NCBI GenBank assembly: GCA_963737835.1
Contig: CAVTUH010000001.1
Coordinates: 620,001-684,000 of the forward strand
Direction of reading: 5' to 3'
From: Palsa-1248 sp963737835
Lineage (GTDB): Bacteria; Gemmatimonadota; Gemmatimonadetes; Gemmatimonadales; Gemmatimonadaceae
DNA: 64,000 bases
Part shown: positions 25,199 to 35,090 of the stretch, one piece after another
Layout of the letters: each line of letters starts with the position of its first letter
How positions within the stretch are numbered: position 1 is the stretch's first letter
Program-made: the position numbers and the translations under genes
Notes under the pieces: generated by a model
What the model was told of the DNA's origin: nothing
Seen by the model: the letters and a program-made list of their open reading frames with translations, nothing else
The model's database searches: none

Positions 25199-25368
25199 AG
25201 GGGTCAGGGATCAGGGGTCAGGGGTCAGGGAACGACAACACCGCTTGCTATTCGGCGGGTAGGGGCGACGCAATGCGTCGCCCCTACCCGCCGGTCGACC
25301 GGTTCCGTGAGGACGGCGGTGGTTGGTGTCGTTCCCCGACCCCCGACCCCTGATCCCTGACCCCTGCT
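25199..25368. repeat. composite inverted element with palindrome core
   Basis: Outer arms are tandem GGGTCAGG words (25199-25230) and their complement CCTGACCCC (25335-25368). Next inside are GGGAACGACAACACCG (25228-25243) and its imperfect complement GGTGTCGTTCCCC (25326-25338). The centre holds a 41-base perfect palindrome at 25253-25293 (CGGCGGGTAG and its complement around GGCGACGCAATGCGTCGCC). It sits between the convergent ends of the barrel protein gene and recN. Confidence 0.85.
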
Positions 25369-25373
25369 GTTCC

Positions 25374-27099
25374 CTACTCTCTCCTCTCCGCAGCTCCTCT
25401 CTCCCGCACGCGCGCGCGGGCGCCGCCCCCGTTCGACCCGCCCAACAACTCCCTCGCATGCGCGAGGCTGACCTCGCGCTCAGGGTCGCCGCCAAGCATG
25501 CGGGCGATTTCCCGGACGCGCGCTTCGCCGTCCACCACCTGCACGTCAGCCGTCGTGACACCGCCGCGCGCGCCTTTGCTCACGACAATGTGGTGGTGCG
25601 CGGCCGATGCGATTTGTGGCAGATGCGGAGATGGCAAAGACCTGGTGGTGGGTCGCGGCCTTCCGCAGCGTGCCTCCGACTTTCGCGCCCACGCGGCCTC
25701 CGATCCCCGCGTCGACTTCGTCGAATACGAGCGTGGACACGCGATCGAGTCGGGCGAGGATCGTGGTCAGCGCCAGCATGATGCGTGAGAGCTCACCGCC
25801 GGATGCGACACGCGCGAGCGGACGCGCGTCGTGGCCGACGTTGAGCACCACGCGAAACTCGACATCTTCGGCGCCTTGCGGACCCGGTTCGGCTTTCCGC
25901 TCCAGGGCGACGCCGAAATGACTGTCGACCAGGCCGAGCTCCGGCATCATCTGGTCGACGGCGTGGCTCAAACGAGCGGCCGCTATCTCGCGCGCCGCGG
26001 TCAACGCCGCCGCCGCCTCGGTGAGTTGCTCGCGCGCGGTCCGCTCGCGGGCCTCGAGCTGCCGGAGGTCGAAGCCCGCCGAGTCGACGAGGTCGAGCTC
26101 GGCCCGCGAGCGCCGACCAGTCTCGATCACATCCTCGAGCGCCGGCCCGTGCTTCTTGAGGAGTCGGAAGATGAGATCACGCCGTTGCTGGACCTGGGCG
26201 AGCCGGTCCGGATCCAGATCGACGGCTTGCGCGTAGGCGTCCGCGTCTCGCGACAACTCTTCCAATGCATAGTAGGCCGCGTCGTACAGTTCCTGGAAGC
26301 GGCCCACGCTGCCGTCGATGCGCTCCAGTCCGAGGAGCGAGCGATGCACGAGCGCCAGCCGACTCAACACGCCGTCCTCGCCATCGCTGCCATCGAGGAC
26401 CTCGGCGACACCTTCCGCGAGCGTGCGCAGCTCGTCGGCATGCTCGAGCCGCCTGGCCTCGTCCTCGAGGCGGACGTCCTCTCCGACGGAGAGCTTGGCG
26501 TCCTCGATCTCACGCACAACATGGCGCAAGTAGTCCGCACGCCGCTCAGCGTCCGCGCGCCGGTTAGTGAGCTCCGTCTTCAGTCGTCGGACCTCAGCGA
26601 GCGCCGTGAACGCCGTCGCGACACGGTCCGCCAGCTCAGTCGCGCCACCGAATGCGTCCAGAATGCCCTGCTGGACCGGCGGCTCGAGCAGGGTCTGCGC
26701 TTCGTGCTGGCCATGGATGTTGACCAAGAGACGCCCGATCGCGGCCAGCACGGATGCCGTGACTGTCGTACCGTTGATCCACGCCCTCGTGCGACCCGTT
26801 GCCGTGACCTCGCGCCGCAAGACCACCTGCGCATCCTCGACGTCGATTCCGCGCGCGTCGAGGCCAGCCGCAATCTCTGGTCGACCTTCTGCGTCGAAGA
26901 CGCCTTCCACGGTTGTCCGATCCGCACCGCTCCGAACGATGTCCGACGTTGCCCGCTCGCCCAACAACAGACCCAGCGCCCCGACAATGATCGACTTGCC
27001 GGCGCCCGTCTCGCCGGACAGCACGTTGAGACCGGCCGCTAACGGCAGCGACAGGGACTCGATGATCGCGAAATTCTTGATGCGAAGCTCGGTCAGCAC
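25374..27099 (-). CDS. recN: DNA repair ATPase RecN, one-base frameshift
   Basis: The SMC-like repair ATPase that acts in double-strand-break recombination. It begins with GTG at 27099 (LTELRIKNFAIIESL follows), 2 bases after the nadK stop. Walker A GETGAGKS is near residue 32 and is followed by coiled-coil arms. The signature SGGELSRIMLAL and Walker B STLVFDEVDAGIGG are near the C-terminal end. After HHQVFAI the frame breaks at 25627-25628, where one extra base (GG on the plus strand) occurs. The expected HLPQIASAAHHHIVVSK resumes one frame over and runs to the stop at 25374. Without the extra base the protein has the usual 570 or so residues. This is a sequencing error or a recent mutation. 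Confidence 0.88.
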
Positions 27100-27101
27100 G
27101 C

Positions 27102-27983
27102 CTAGCCTCGCTGCTCGAGCAGCTGACTCCCGATCGGCGTCCCGCCCCATCCGAGTTTCTTGCGCAGCCGACCGTAGTACGTCGTCCCCGAAAATCGCAC
27201 GAGCAGCACCGGCCGCCCCGCTCTTCTGACTTCCAGGACCTCGCCCTCGGCGAACGTCGTCCCCACCTGTCCGTCGACGGTCACGAGGAGCTCTTCCGGA
27301 CCATCCTCAGCCCAGATGCGGATCGACGCCGTCGCCGGCAGGACGAGGGGCCGAATCGCGAGCGTGTGCGGCGAGATGGGCGTCAGGATGATGGAGTCGA
27401 CCGTTGGCTCGACAATGGGGCCGCCGGCCGACAGGCTGTACGCCGTGGACCCAGTCGGCGTCGACAGGACAATCCCATCGGCCGCGTACGCGGCGATCGC
27501 CTCCCCGTTGGACGCGACTGCGAGTCGCACGACACGCGCGAAGCCGCCCTTGTGCAGCACGACGTCGTTGAGCGCGTACCACCGTCGCCGCTCGACGCCG
27601 CTTCGGTCAATCGCGCGCGCGTCGAGCGCCATCCGCGGCTCCGCCCGATAGTCACCGCGAGCGAATCGACCGATCGCGTCGACCATTTCGTCGCCGCCAC
27701 AACTCGTGAGAAACCCGAGGCGGCCCAAATTGACGCCGATGATGGGCACGGGGCGCCCGCCGAGGGTGCGCGCGCCCCGAAGCATTGTCCCGTCCCCACC
27801 GAGCGTGACGAGGACGTCGACCGCCTGTCCGGTGCCGAGACGCCCAGCCTGTGGCAGGAGGTCGTGCAGGTCGGTCTCCACACACACGTCAAGCTCCAGC
27901 TCCGGAGCCACTCGCAACACCTCCTGCAACAGATCCGGGAGGCGCGCGTATCCGCGGTGCCCGACTACGCCGACGCGAATCAT
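27102..27983 (-). CDS. nadK: NAD kinase
   Basis: A 293-residue protein that makes NADP from NAD and ATP. The diagnostic GGDGTMLRGAR motif lies near residue 67, GVNLGRLGFL follows, and STPTGSTAYSLSAGGP gives the NAD-binding NPTGST-type motif. The open frame extends far upstream, but the added residues are arginine-rich and unlike the family. The ATG at 27983 (MIRVGVVGHRGY) gives the normal length. It lies 67 bases after dxs and 2 bases before recN, within a long minus-strand operon. Confidence 0.94.
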   Translation of the reverse strand: MIRVGVVGHRGYARLPDLLQEVLRVAPELELDVCVETDLHDLLPQAGRLGTGQAVDVLVTLGGDGTMLRGARTLGGRPVPIIGVNLGRLGFLTSCGGDEMVDAIGRFARGDYRAEPRMALDARAIDRSGVERRRWYALNDVVLHKGGFARVVRLAVASNGEAIAAYAADGIVLSTPTGSTAYSLSAGGPIVEPTVDSIILTPISPHTLAIRPLVLPATASIRIWAEDGPEELLVTVDGQVGTTFAEGEVLEVRRAGRPVLLVRFSGTTYYGRLRKKLGWGGTPIGSQLLEQRG

Positions 27984-28050
27984 TCGACGGCCTCGCGGGC
28001 GCGACCGCCGGCCAGGCCGAGCGATGCGCTCGCGCACGCCGCGCGGGCCG

Positions 28051-29943
28051 TCATCCCGCGATGGCCTCCGTCTCGTGCAGCGCACGGACCCGGTCCGCGA
28101 TGCCCGCCGCGTCGAGGCCGACCAGCGCCAGTTGCCGCGCACGCGGCGCCTGCTCGATGAGACGGTCGGGTACTCCATGTATCGCGACTCGTACGCCCGT
28201 GTCGATGGCCGCGACCACCGCTGTCATGTAGGCCCCAAAGCCATTGACGATCGTCCCTTCCTCGACGACCAGCAAGTGCCGGTGGTCGGCGAGGATCGCT
28301 GCGAGCGTCAGCTCGTCGTGCGGCTTGAGATAGCGACAATTGACCACAGTGATGTTGAGTCCTTCGGCTGCCAGCGCCGTCGCTGCCGCGAGCGCTGGCA
28401 GCACCGTCGTGCCCACGGCTAATACCGCGACCTCCGATCCGCGGCGCAAGACCTCCCACGTGCCGTAGGGGACCGCCCGGATCTCCGCCATCGGTGGCGG
28501 TACGTCCGGAACGCTGTCGCGCGGATACCGGAGGCAGAACGGGCCGGCAGTGTGTTCGACCCCGGACCGCAGCAATGCGAGCATTTCGGCACCATCCTTC
28601 GGCGCCGTCACCGTCATGCCGGGAATGGCCAGCATGTACGCAATGTCGTACAGCCCCATGTGCGTCGGCCCGTCCTCCCCGACCAACCCCGCGCGGTCCA
28701 TCGCGAACACGACCGGCAACCGTTGGACGCACACGTCGTGAATGACGTTGTCGTACGCGCGCTGGAGAAACGTCGAGTAGATCGCGCACACCGGGCGGAT
28801 GCCCTGCGTCGCGAGGCCCGCCGCAAAGGTCACTGCGTGGCCTTCGGCGATTCCGACATCGAAGAAGCGACTCGGGTGGGCCTTGGCGAACGCCGTCGTA
28901 CCCGTTCCACTGGGCATCGCCGCGGTAATCGCCACCACGTCGCTCCGTTCGGTACCAAGCTCGGTCAAGCCGGCCCCGAAGGCGGCGGTATACGTGGCCT
29001 TGGCTGCACTCGTCGCGCGCTGTTTCCCGGTCGCGGGGTCGTGGCCAGGCGGCAACGCGTGCCACTTCTCCCCATGCTCCCCCGCCGGGAAGCCCTTCCC
29101 CTTCTGCGTGATCACGTGCACCAGACGCGGTCCGCGGAGGTCTCGAACCGCGGTGAACGTGTCGATGAGTGCATCCAGATCATGCCCATCGATCGGCCCG
29201 AAGTAACGGAATCCCAGTTCTTCGAACAGCACGCCAGGCGTGAAAAATGACTTGACGCTCTCCTCCCACTTCCGCACCAGCGCGCCGACGCCCGACAGCG
29301 GCCCGGGAGCATTATCGACCGCGGCACCGATCGCAGACCGAACGCGATTGTAGAGGGGGTTTCGCTGAACCGACGTCAGATACTTCGACATCGCCCCGAC
29401 GTTCGGGGCGATGGACATCTCGTTGTCGTTGAGGACGACAATGATGTCGCGATCGGATACGCCGGCGTTGTTCAACCCCTCGTACGACAGGCCGCACGTC
29501 AGCGCGCCGTCGCCAACGACAGCGATCACCTTGAACTGCTCGCCGTGCAGGTCGCGCGCAACCGCCATCCCCAGAGCGGCGGAAATCGCCGTCGCCGCGT
29601 GGCCCGCGCCAAAGGTGTCATAGGGGCTCTCCGAGCGCTTCAAGAACCCGGACAGGCCGTTTTCCTGTCGCAGCGTTTCCATCTCGCCATCCCGCCCGGT
29701 GAGCAACTTGTGCGGGTATGCCTGATGGCCCACATCCCACACCAGCAGGTCGCGCGGCGCGTTGAACGCGTAGTGGAGCGCCGTGGTGAGCTCGACGACG
29801 CCGAGCCCCGCGCCGATGTGCCCGCCGGTTCGAGAGCAGACGTCGATCAACCGGGCGCGGATCTCGGCACTCAGCTCGCGCAACTGGTCTCGTGTGAGCG
29901 GTTTGAGATCTGCGGGCGACTTGATTCGGGCGAGAAGCGGCAT
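28051..29943 (-). CDS. dxs: 1-deoxy-D-xylulose-5-phosphate synthase
   Basis: A 630-residue thiamine-diphosphate enzyme that condenses pyruvate and glyceraldehyde-3-phosphate, the entry step of the MEP isoprenoid pathway. The N-terminal SRTGGHIGAGLGVVELTTAL, the ThDP motif GDGALTCGLSYEGLNNAG with DNEMSI, and the transketolase-like domain FAAGLATQGIRPVCAIYSTF are all present, and the length is normal. It follows the prenyl synthase gene (gap 138 bases), which uses the pathway's products, so isoprenoid precursor supply and chain elongation are grouped. Confidence 0.96.
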   Translation of the reverse strand: MPLLARIKSPADLKPLTRDQLRELSAEIRARLIDVCSRTGGHIGAGLGVVELTTALHYAFNAPRDLLVWDVGHQAYPHKLLTGRDGEMETLRQENGLSGFLKRSESPYDTFGAGHAATAISAALGMAVARDLHGEQFKVIAVVGDGALTCGLSYEGLNNAGVSDRDIIVVLNDNEMSIAPNVGAMSKYLTSVQRNPLYNRVRSAIGAAVDNAPGPLSGVGALVRKWEESVKSFFTPGVLFEELGFRYFGPIDGHDLDALIDTFTAVRDLRGPRLVHVITQKGKGFPAGEHGEKWHALPPGHDPATGKQRATSAAKATYTAAFGAGLTELGTERSDVVAITAAMPSGTGTTAFAKAHPSRFFDVGIAEGHAVTFAAGLATQGIRPVCAIYSTFLQRAYDNVIHDVCVQRLPVVFAMDRAGLVGEDGPTHMGLYDIAYMLAIPGMTVTAPKDGAEMLALLRSGVEHTAGPFCLRYPRDSVPDVPPPMAEIRAVPYGTWEVLRRGSEVAVLAVGTTVLPALAAATALAAEGLNITVVNCRYLKPHDELTLAAILADHRHLLVVEEGTIVNGFGAYMTAVVAAIDTGVRVAIHGVPDRLIEQAPRARQLALVGLDAAGIADRVRALHETEAIAG

Positions 29944-30081
29944 GACGAGACGATCCGAGAGGTAAGGGACGGCGCCTGCTGCTACTGAAAGTCCGACGGC
30001 GGGCTACAGGTGATATGCCACAGAACCAGATTCAATTCTAATCCGTGTGCAGGCCCAGCTGTTCCCCTCGCGCCGCGCGGG

Positions 30082-30990
30082 TCAACTACGCCTCTCTACA
30101 ATGAACTGCGCCAAGCGCTCGAGTGCGGGTGTCAGAAGCCGTGCCTCGTCGACTGCCCCGCACGCCTCCTGCACCAGCGCCTGAGCGCGCGACACAGCCC
30201 CGGCGACACCCAGCAGCGCAGGATACGTGCTCTTGTGCAGTGCAACATCTCGTCCCGCGGTCTTTCCCAACTGATCCGTCGTCGAGGTCACATCGAGCAC
30301 ATCGTCAGCGATCTGGAACGCGAGCCCGACTGCGGCACCGTATCGGCTCAGCGCGTCGAGTGTCGCGGGCTCCGCTGATGCCGCGAGACCACCCAACAGC
30401 ACGGAGGCTGTGAGCAGCGCGCCCGTCTTCGCCCGATGCATCCGCTCGAGCTCCTCCAGCGACAGGGCGAGTCCCTCGCCTTCCAGATCCAGCAGTTGCC
30501 CACCAATCATACCGGAGGCGCCAGCGGCGTTCATCAGCTCTCGCACAATCGTCCCGACCGCCGTGGGCGGCAGCCCGAGGCTCCGGGCCGCAGCAGCCGC
30601 GCTCCGGGCAGCCAACGGCACCATGACCAGTCCCGCAGCCGTGGCCACCGGGACGCCAAAGACACGGTGCACAGTCGGCCGACCGCGACGCATGTCATCG
30701 TCGTCCATACAGGGGAGGTCGTCATGCACGAGGGAGTACGCGTGGACCACCTCCACGGCGGCCGCGAGTCCCGAGGCATCACCGTTGCCGCCGCACGCCC
30801 GGTACGCCGCCAACAGCAGGATCGCACGCAATCGCTTGCCTTCGCCCATGAGGCTGTAGCGGATCGCGGCCGCGACCGCGTCCGGCACACCCTCGAGCGA
30901 CTCCAGACAAATGCGCGCGAGCGCGCGCTGCACGGCGGCCCGGTCGACCGCAAAGGCGTCGTCGGGTGCGCCGACAACGGCAGACGTCAC
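30082..30990 (-). CDS. ispA: short-chain polyprenyl (farnesyl/geranylgeranyl) diphosphate synthase
   Basis: A 302-residue all-helical prenyltransferase. The first aspartate-rich motif DDLPCMDDDDMRRGRPTVH (about residues 88-106, with the extra spacing residues typical of bacterial FPP synthases) and the second motif QIADDVLD near residue 225 are complete. LMGEGKRLR gives the substrate-binding GKR. The product is probably farnesyl or geranylgeranyl diphosphate; chain length cannot be fixed from the sequence. The ATG overlaps the xseB stop by 3 bases. The xseA-xseB-ispA-dxs order is a common bacterial arrangement. Confidence 0.93.
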   Translation of the reverse strand: MTSAVVGAPDDAFAVDRAAVQRALARICLESLEGVPDAVAAAIRYSLMGEGKRLRAILLLAAYRACGGNGDASGLAAAVEVVHAYSLVHDDLPCMDDDDMRRGRPTVHRVFGVPVATAAGLVMVPLAARSAAAAARSLGLPPTAVGTIVRELMNAAGASGMIGGQLLDLEGEGLALSLEELERMHRAKTGALLTASVLLGGLAASAEPATLDALSRYGAAVGLAFQIADDVLDVTSTTDQLGKTAGRDVALHKSTYPALLGVAGAVSRAQALVQEACGAVDEARLLTPALERLAQFIVERRS

Positions 30991-31241
30991 GGCCTGTCTG
31001 CCGCTCGCCCACCGGCGGCGCCAGGGCCGTCGCTTGCCAGCGGGCGGAGCGCGAAGGTGCCGTCGACCTGCTCGACCAGCAGCGCGACCTGCGTCTGCGC
31101 GCGCCCAAGCTCCGCTGACGCGCGGCGCAGTCGTTTGACGCCCTCCTCAAACAGCTTCAACGCCCGGTCTAGCGTGATGCCATCGCGCTCCAACTCGACT
31201 GCAATTGCCTCGAGGCGCTCCACATCCTCTTCGAAGCTCAC
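30987..31241 (-). CDS. xseB: exodeoxyribonuclease VII small subunit
   Basis: An 84-residue protein with the XseB pattern FEEDVERLEAIAVELERDGI, then LDRALKLFEEGVKRLRRA, which forms the helical pair that binds XseA. The C-terminal 25 residues (FALRPLASDGPGAAGGR) are less conserved. It degrades single-stranded DNA together with the large subunit. It overlaps xseA by 4 bases and ispA by 4 bases. Confidence 0.93.
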   Translation of the reverse strand: MSFEEDVERLEAIAVELERDGITLDRALKLFEEGVKRLRRASAELGRAQTQVALLVEQVDGTFALRPLASDGPGAAGGRAADRP

Positions 31242-32581
31242 GGTTGCTCCTCTGATGTCGTCTGTGCCCGGGATGTGGCGCGGGCGATCTCCCCCGCGAC
31301 GTCATCGGGCCAGCGCGGTGGCAACACGTCTGACGTGACCGCCTGGATCACGCCGTCCCGCACAAACAACTCGAACTCGCCGCCGGGAATGAAGTCGGCA
31401 GCCGCAGCGAGTGTCCGTCCGTCCGCGCCACGTGCGACCGAGAATCCGCGCGCCAGCGCGGCCAAGGGACTGAGGGCTTGCACGCGAGTCGCCAGGTGCG
31501 CGAGCGTGGCTCCGCGGCGCTCGTGCAGGCGCTCGGCGCCTCGGCGAGCTGCCGACGCCGCGTGTGCCAGCCGCTGCTCGGCGTAGCTCAATCGGCGGCG
31601 GGCCACGTTTGCGAGCCGCACCGCAAGCGCGCGCACTCGCACATCGTGCGACGCCATGAGCGGCACCGCAGCCTCCGCCGCCGCCGATGGTGTGGGGGCG
31701 CGGTGGTCGGCGACGAGGTCGCACAGCGTGGTATCGATTTCATGGCCGACGGCGGACACGGTCGGGCATCCGCACGCAGCGACAGCGCGGGCGACTTGCT
31801 CGTGATTGAAGGCGCCCAGGTCCTCTTTCGCGCCACCGCCGCGCCCGACGATGACGACGTCGGCCCGCCCCCATCGGTGGAGGCGGTCAAGCGCGAGGCA
31901 CAACGCCTCAGGCGCGCCTTCGCCCTGCACGCGCGCGGGCACGACGACGATGCGCAGGGAGGGTGAGCGTCGGCGAGCGACCGCGACAATGTCGTGCAGC
32001 GCTGCGCCATCCACGCTCGTCACGACGGCCAGGCACCGCGGGAATCGCGGGAGCGGCCGTTTCCGATCCGCCGCCAGCAGCCCGTCCTGTCGGAGCCGCT
32101 CCAGCGTGCGCTCTACCGCCTTGCGATTGAGGCCATCGCCGCGCGCCTCGAGCGCCGTCACGCGGAAATGCATCTGGCCGCGAGCGGGATAGGCCGTGAT
32201 TTGTCCGAACGCCAAGATGTCGGTCCCTTCGCGCGGAGGCGCGGCCACACCGCGTTGATCGCTCGCGAAGACAACGCATTTCAGGAGCGATTTGTCGTCA
32301 TGGAGCGTGAAATACCAGTGGCCGCTTTGATAGGCCTTGAAGCCGGTCACCTCCCCGCGCACCCAGAGCGGCCGGATCGCCCCCTCGAGCGTTTTCTTCG
32401 TCAACTCCGCGATCGTGGTCACGGACACGGCCGAGCGAGGGCTGCGGCCAGGTGTCACATCATCAAAGAGTGATGGCGTTGGCCGTGTGCTCCCCTGTGG
32501 TGGCGCGCCGAGGGAGCGGCCCGTCAGCGGCCACCCGCGTCCGGGCCAGTCACCGCGGCCCCGGTCGCCGCCAGTCGGCAT
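31238..32581 (-). CDS. xseA: exodeoxyribonuclease VII large subunit
   Basis: A 447-residue protein. The OB-fold region reads WVRGEVTGFKAYQSGHWYFTL near residues 73-93. The catalytic domain carries VVTSVDGAALHDI, DVVIVGRGGGAKEDLGAFN and SAVGHEIDTTLCDLVADHRA, and TPSAAAEAAVP is the family hallmark. A coiled arginine-rich region follows. The first 45 residues are proline and glycine rich and outside the family; the start at 32581 is kept because it forms TAATG with the folD stop. With XseB it makes the processive single-strand exonuclease. Confidence 0.93.
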   Translation of the reverse strand: MPTGGDRGRGDWPGRGWPLTGRSLGAPPQGSTRPTPSLFDDVTPGRSPRSAVSVTTIAELTKKTLEGAIRPLWVRGEVTGFKAYQSGHWYFTLHDDKSLLKCVVFASDQRGVAAPPREGTDILAFGQITAYPARGQMHFRVTALEARGDGLNRKAVERTLERLRQDGLLAADRKRPLPRFPRCLAVVTSVDGAALHDIVAVARRRSPSLRIVVVPARVQGEGAPEALCLALDRLHRWGRADVVIVGRGGGAKEDLGAFNHEQVARAVAACGCPTVSAVGHEIDTTLCDLVADHRAPTPSAAAEAAVPLMASHDVRVRALAVRLANVARRRLSYAEQRLAHAASAARRGAERLHERRGATLAHLATRVQALSPLAALARGFSVARGADGRTLAAAADFIPGGEFELFVRDGVIQAVTSDVLPPRWPDDVAGEIARATSRAQTTSEEQP

Positions 32582-33471
32582 TATGCGATCCCCGCGCCCT
32601 GCTGCGCAGCGCGCACGGTGTTCTTGAGGAGCATCGCGATCGTCATGGGTCCGACCCCACCCGGGACCGGCGTGAGCAACCCGGCCACCGCCCGAGCGCT
32701 TGCCGCGTCCACGTCGCCCACCAGCACATACCCGTTTTTCGCGCGTGGATCGTCGACTCGATTGATGCCGACATCGATCACGGCGGCACCCGGCTTGATC
32801 ATCGCTCCCGTGACGAAGCGCGGGCGACCAGCGGCAACGATCAGGACATCGGCTCGTCGCGTATGGGCGGCGAGGTCAGTTGTTCGGCTGTGGCAGACGG
32901 TCACGGTCGCGTTCGCGCCCGGCCGGTCCTGCATCATAATGGCCGCCATCGGTTTGCCGACGATCGTGCTTCTCCCCACAATCACGCAGTCCTTGCCGCG
33001 CGTGTCCACGCCGGATCGAACGAGCAGCTCCTGTACACCGGCCGGCGTGCAGGGAGCGAAGCCATCGCGGTCGCCGATCAAGAGCTTTCCGACATTGACC
33101 GGGTGAAAACCGTCGACGTCCTTCGCGGGATCGACGCGCGCGATGACGTGTTCGGCGTTGATGTGCTTGGGAAGGGGCATCTGGACGAGAATGCCATGAA
33201 TGGCTTTGTCGGCATTGAGCTGATCAACCTGCGCCAGGAGCGTCCGTTCCAGCGTATCGGCAGGCAATCGGATCGTCACGCTGTGCATCCCGGCTTCTTC
33301 GGTCGCCTTCCCTTTTGACCGGACATAGACCGCACTCGCCGGATCGTCGCCGACCAGGACTACGGCAAGACCGGGCCGAATCCCTCGCGAAGCCAACAGC
33401 GCCACTTCTCGGGCGACGTCGGCGCGGACCTCACGGGCGATCGCGGTCCCGTCGATCAGCTCAGCGGGCAA
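32581..33471 (-). CDS. folD: bifunctional methylenetetrahydrofolate dehydrogenase/cyclohydrolase
   Basis: A 296-residue FolD. The catalytic YVRSKGKATEEAG (tyrosine and lysine) is near residues 49-61. ILVQMPLPKHI and DVDGFHPVNVG follow. The NADP-binding CVIVGRSTIVGKP and the C-terminal PVPGGVGPMTIAMLLKNT are all intact. The enzyme interconverts 5,10-methylene- and 10-formyl-tetrahydrofolate for purine and one-carbon metabolism. It overlaps the rny end by 11 bases. Confidence 0.96.
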   Translation of the reverse strand: MPAELIDGTAIAREVRADVAREVALLASRGIRPGLAVVLVGDDPASAVYVRSKGKATEEAGMHSVTIRLPADTLERTLLAQVDQLNADKAIHGILVQMPLPKHINAEHVIARVDPAKDVDGFHPVNVGKLLIGDRDGFAPCTPAGVQELLVRSGVDTRGKDCVIVGRSTIVGKPMAAIMMQDRPGANATVTVCHSRTTDLAAHTRRADVLIVAAGRPRFVTGAMIKPGAAVIDVGINRVDDPRAKNGYVLVGDVDAASARAVAGLLTPVPGGVGPMTIAMLLKNTVRAAQQGAGIA

Positions 33472-35047
33472 AGTCGACCGCCCGTGTTTCCCGAATCACG
33501 ACCACCTTGATCTGGCCCGGATACTGGAGCTCGGACTCGATCCGGCGTGCAATCTCATCAGAGAGCGAGGCCGCGCGCCCGTCATCGACCGTGTCCGGCG
33601 TGACCACGACGCGGACCTCGCGACCCGCTTGAATGGCGAAGACCTTCTCGACTCCTCGATAGCTCGACGCGATCCGCTCCAGCCCCTCGAGACGTTTGAC
33701 ATACGTTTCGAAAGCCTCCCGCCTGGCACCGGGTCGCGATCCCGAGATCGCGTCGGCAGCCTGTACCAACACCGATACTTCACTCTCGTGGGGCACGTCG
33801 TCGTGGTGGGCGGCGATGCAGTTGACCACCAGGGGACTCTCACCGTACTTGGTCGCCACCTCCACGCCAAGCTGCACGTGAGTGCCCTCGTGCTCGTGTG
33901 TCAGGACCTTCCCGACGTCGTGCAGCAATGCCCCTCGCTTCGCGATGGCGACATCCAATCCAAGCTCAGCCGCCATGATGCCGGCCAGCCAGGCGACTTC
34001 CTTGGAGTGCTCGAGGATGTTCTGGCCGTAGCTGGTGCGCCATCGCATCCGGCCGATCAGCTTCACGAGCTCGGGATGCAAGCCGTGCACCCCTGTCTCG
34101 TAGGCGGCTTCTTCGCCGGTCTCGACGATTGTCGCGTCGACTTCACGCCGCGCCTTGCTGACGACTTCCTCGATCCGGCCAGGGTGGATGCGTCCGTCGG
34201 CCACGAGCTTCTCGAGCGCCAGGCGCGCGACCTCACGACGGACGGGGTCGAAGCACGACACGACCACCGTGTCGGGTGTGTCATCGATAATGACGTCGAC
34301 ACCGGTGGCCAGCTCGAAGGCTCGAATGTTTCGGCCCTCACGACCGATAATACGCCCCTTCATCTCGTCGTTCGGGAGCGCGACGGCCGATGCTGTAGAC
34401 TCGGCAGTATGCTCGGCGGCGATGCGCTGCACGGCCAGCGCCACGATTTTCTTCGCCTCGCGTTCCGCGGTGCGTTTCGCCGAGTCCCGGATCTCCCGCA
34501 CGCGATTGGCAGCGTCCGCCTGTGCCGCCTCCTCCATGCGGTGCATCAGCTCCGCCTTGGCGTCCTCGGCTGACATGCCAGCCAGCTGCTCGATCCGCCG
34601 TTGGGCCTCGGTCGTCAGCCGATCGAGCTCCTGATCGCGCTCGGCCTGTCGCTTTCGCTTCTGCTCGACGTCCGACGCCCGCGTGTTGAGTTCTTTCTCG
34701 CGCTGGTCGAGCACCTCGAACTTGCGGTCGAGGATCGACTCGCGCTCCTTGACGCGCTTCTCCTCGTGCTCGACCTCGGTGCGTCGGTCGCGGACTTCGG
34801 CCTCCCAGGCCTCGCGGAGTTTCATCAACTCCTCTCGGCCGGAGAGCACGGCGGACTTCCGAAGCGTATCCGCCTCGCGCTCTGCTTCCGCGACGAGCCG
34901 TTTGCCCGTCTCTTCAGCCGAGCGTCCGGCCGCCAGCTGCCGCTTCGATTCAGCGACACGTCCGGCTCGAATCCCGGCACCCACCGATACAACAGCAACC
35001 AACAAGCACGCGACCAGGATGGCCGCAGTAATGGCGACGACTGACAT
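33461..35047 (-). CDS. rny: ribonuclease Y
   Basis: A 528-residue membrane-tethered endoribonuclease that starts mRNA decay. It opens with one N-terminal helix (AITAAILVACLLVAVVSVGA). A long charged coiled coil follows (about 30-190, with EHEEKRVKERESILDRKFEV), then the KH domain GRIIGREGRNIRAFELATGV near residue 218. The HD domain has HSKEVAWLAG and ALLHDVGK. All parts are present and the length is normal. It heads the operon that runs to recN; a repeat-rich gap of 118 bases separates it from zapA. Confidence 0.95.
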   Translation of the reverse strand: MSVVAITAAILVACLLVAVVSVGAGIRAGRVAESKRQLAAGRSAEETGKRLVAEAEREADTLRKSAVLSGREELMKLREAWEAEVRDRRTEVEHEEKRVKERESILDRKFEVLDQREKELNTRASDVEQKRKRQAERDQELDRLTTEAQRRIEQLAGMSAEDAKAELMHRMEEAAQADAANRVREIRDSAKRTAEREAKKIVALAVQRIAAEHTAESTASAVALPNDEMKGRIIGREGRNIRAFELATGVDVIIDDTPDTVVVSCFDPVRREVARLALEKLVADGRIHPGRIEEVVSKARREVDATIVETGEEAAYETGVHGLHPELVKLIGRMRWRTSYGQNILEHSKEVAWLAGIMAAELGLDVAIAKRGALLHDVGKVLTHEHEGTHVQLGVEVATKYGESPLVVNCIAAHHDDVPHESEVSVLVQAADAISGSRPGARREAFETYVKRLEGLERIASSYRGVEKVFAIQAGREVRVVVTPDTVDDGRAASLSDEIARRIESELQYPGQIKVVVIRETRAVDFAR

Positions 35048-35090
35048 AGCGATCTATACTCCAGCGCGGCCGAGGCCGCGGCGATTGTCT

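Noticed and set aside
27980..29065. 361-codon frame inside dxs and nadK
   Set aside because: Arginine-rich shifted frame of dxs with no family signature.
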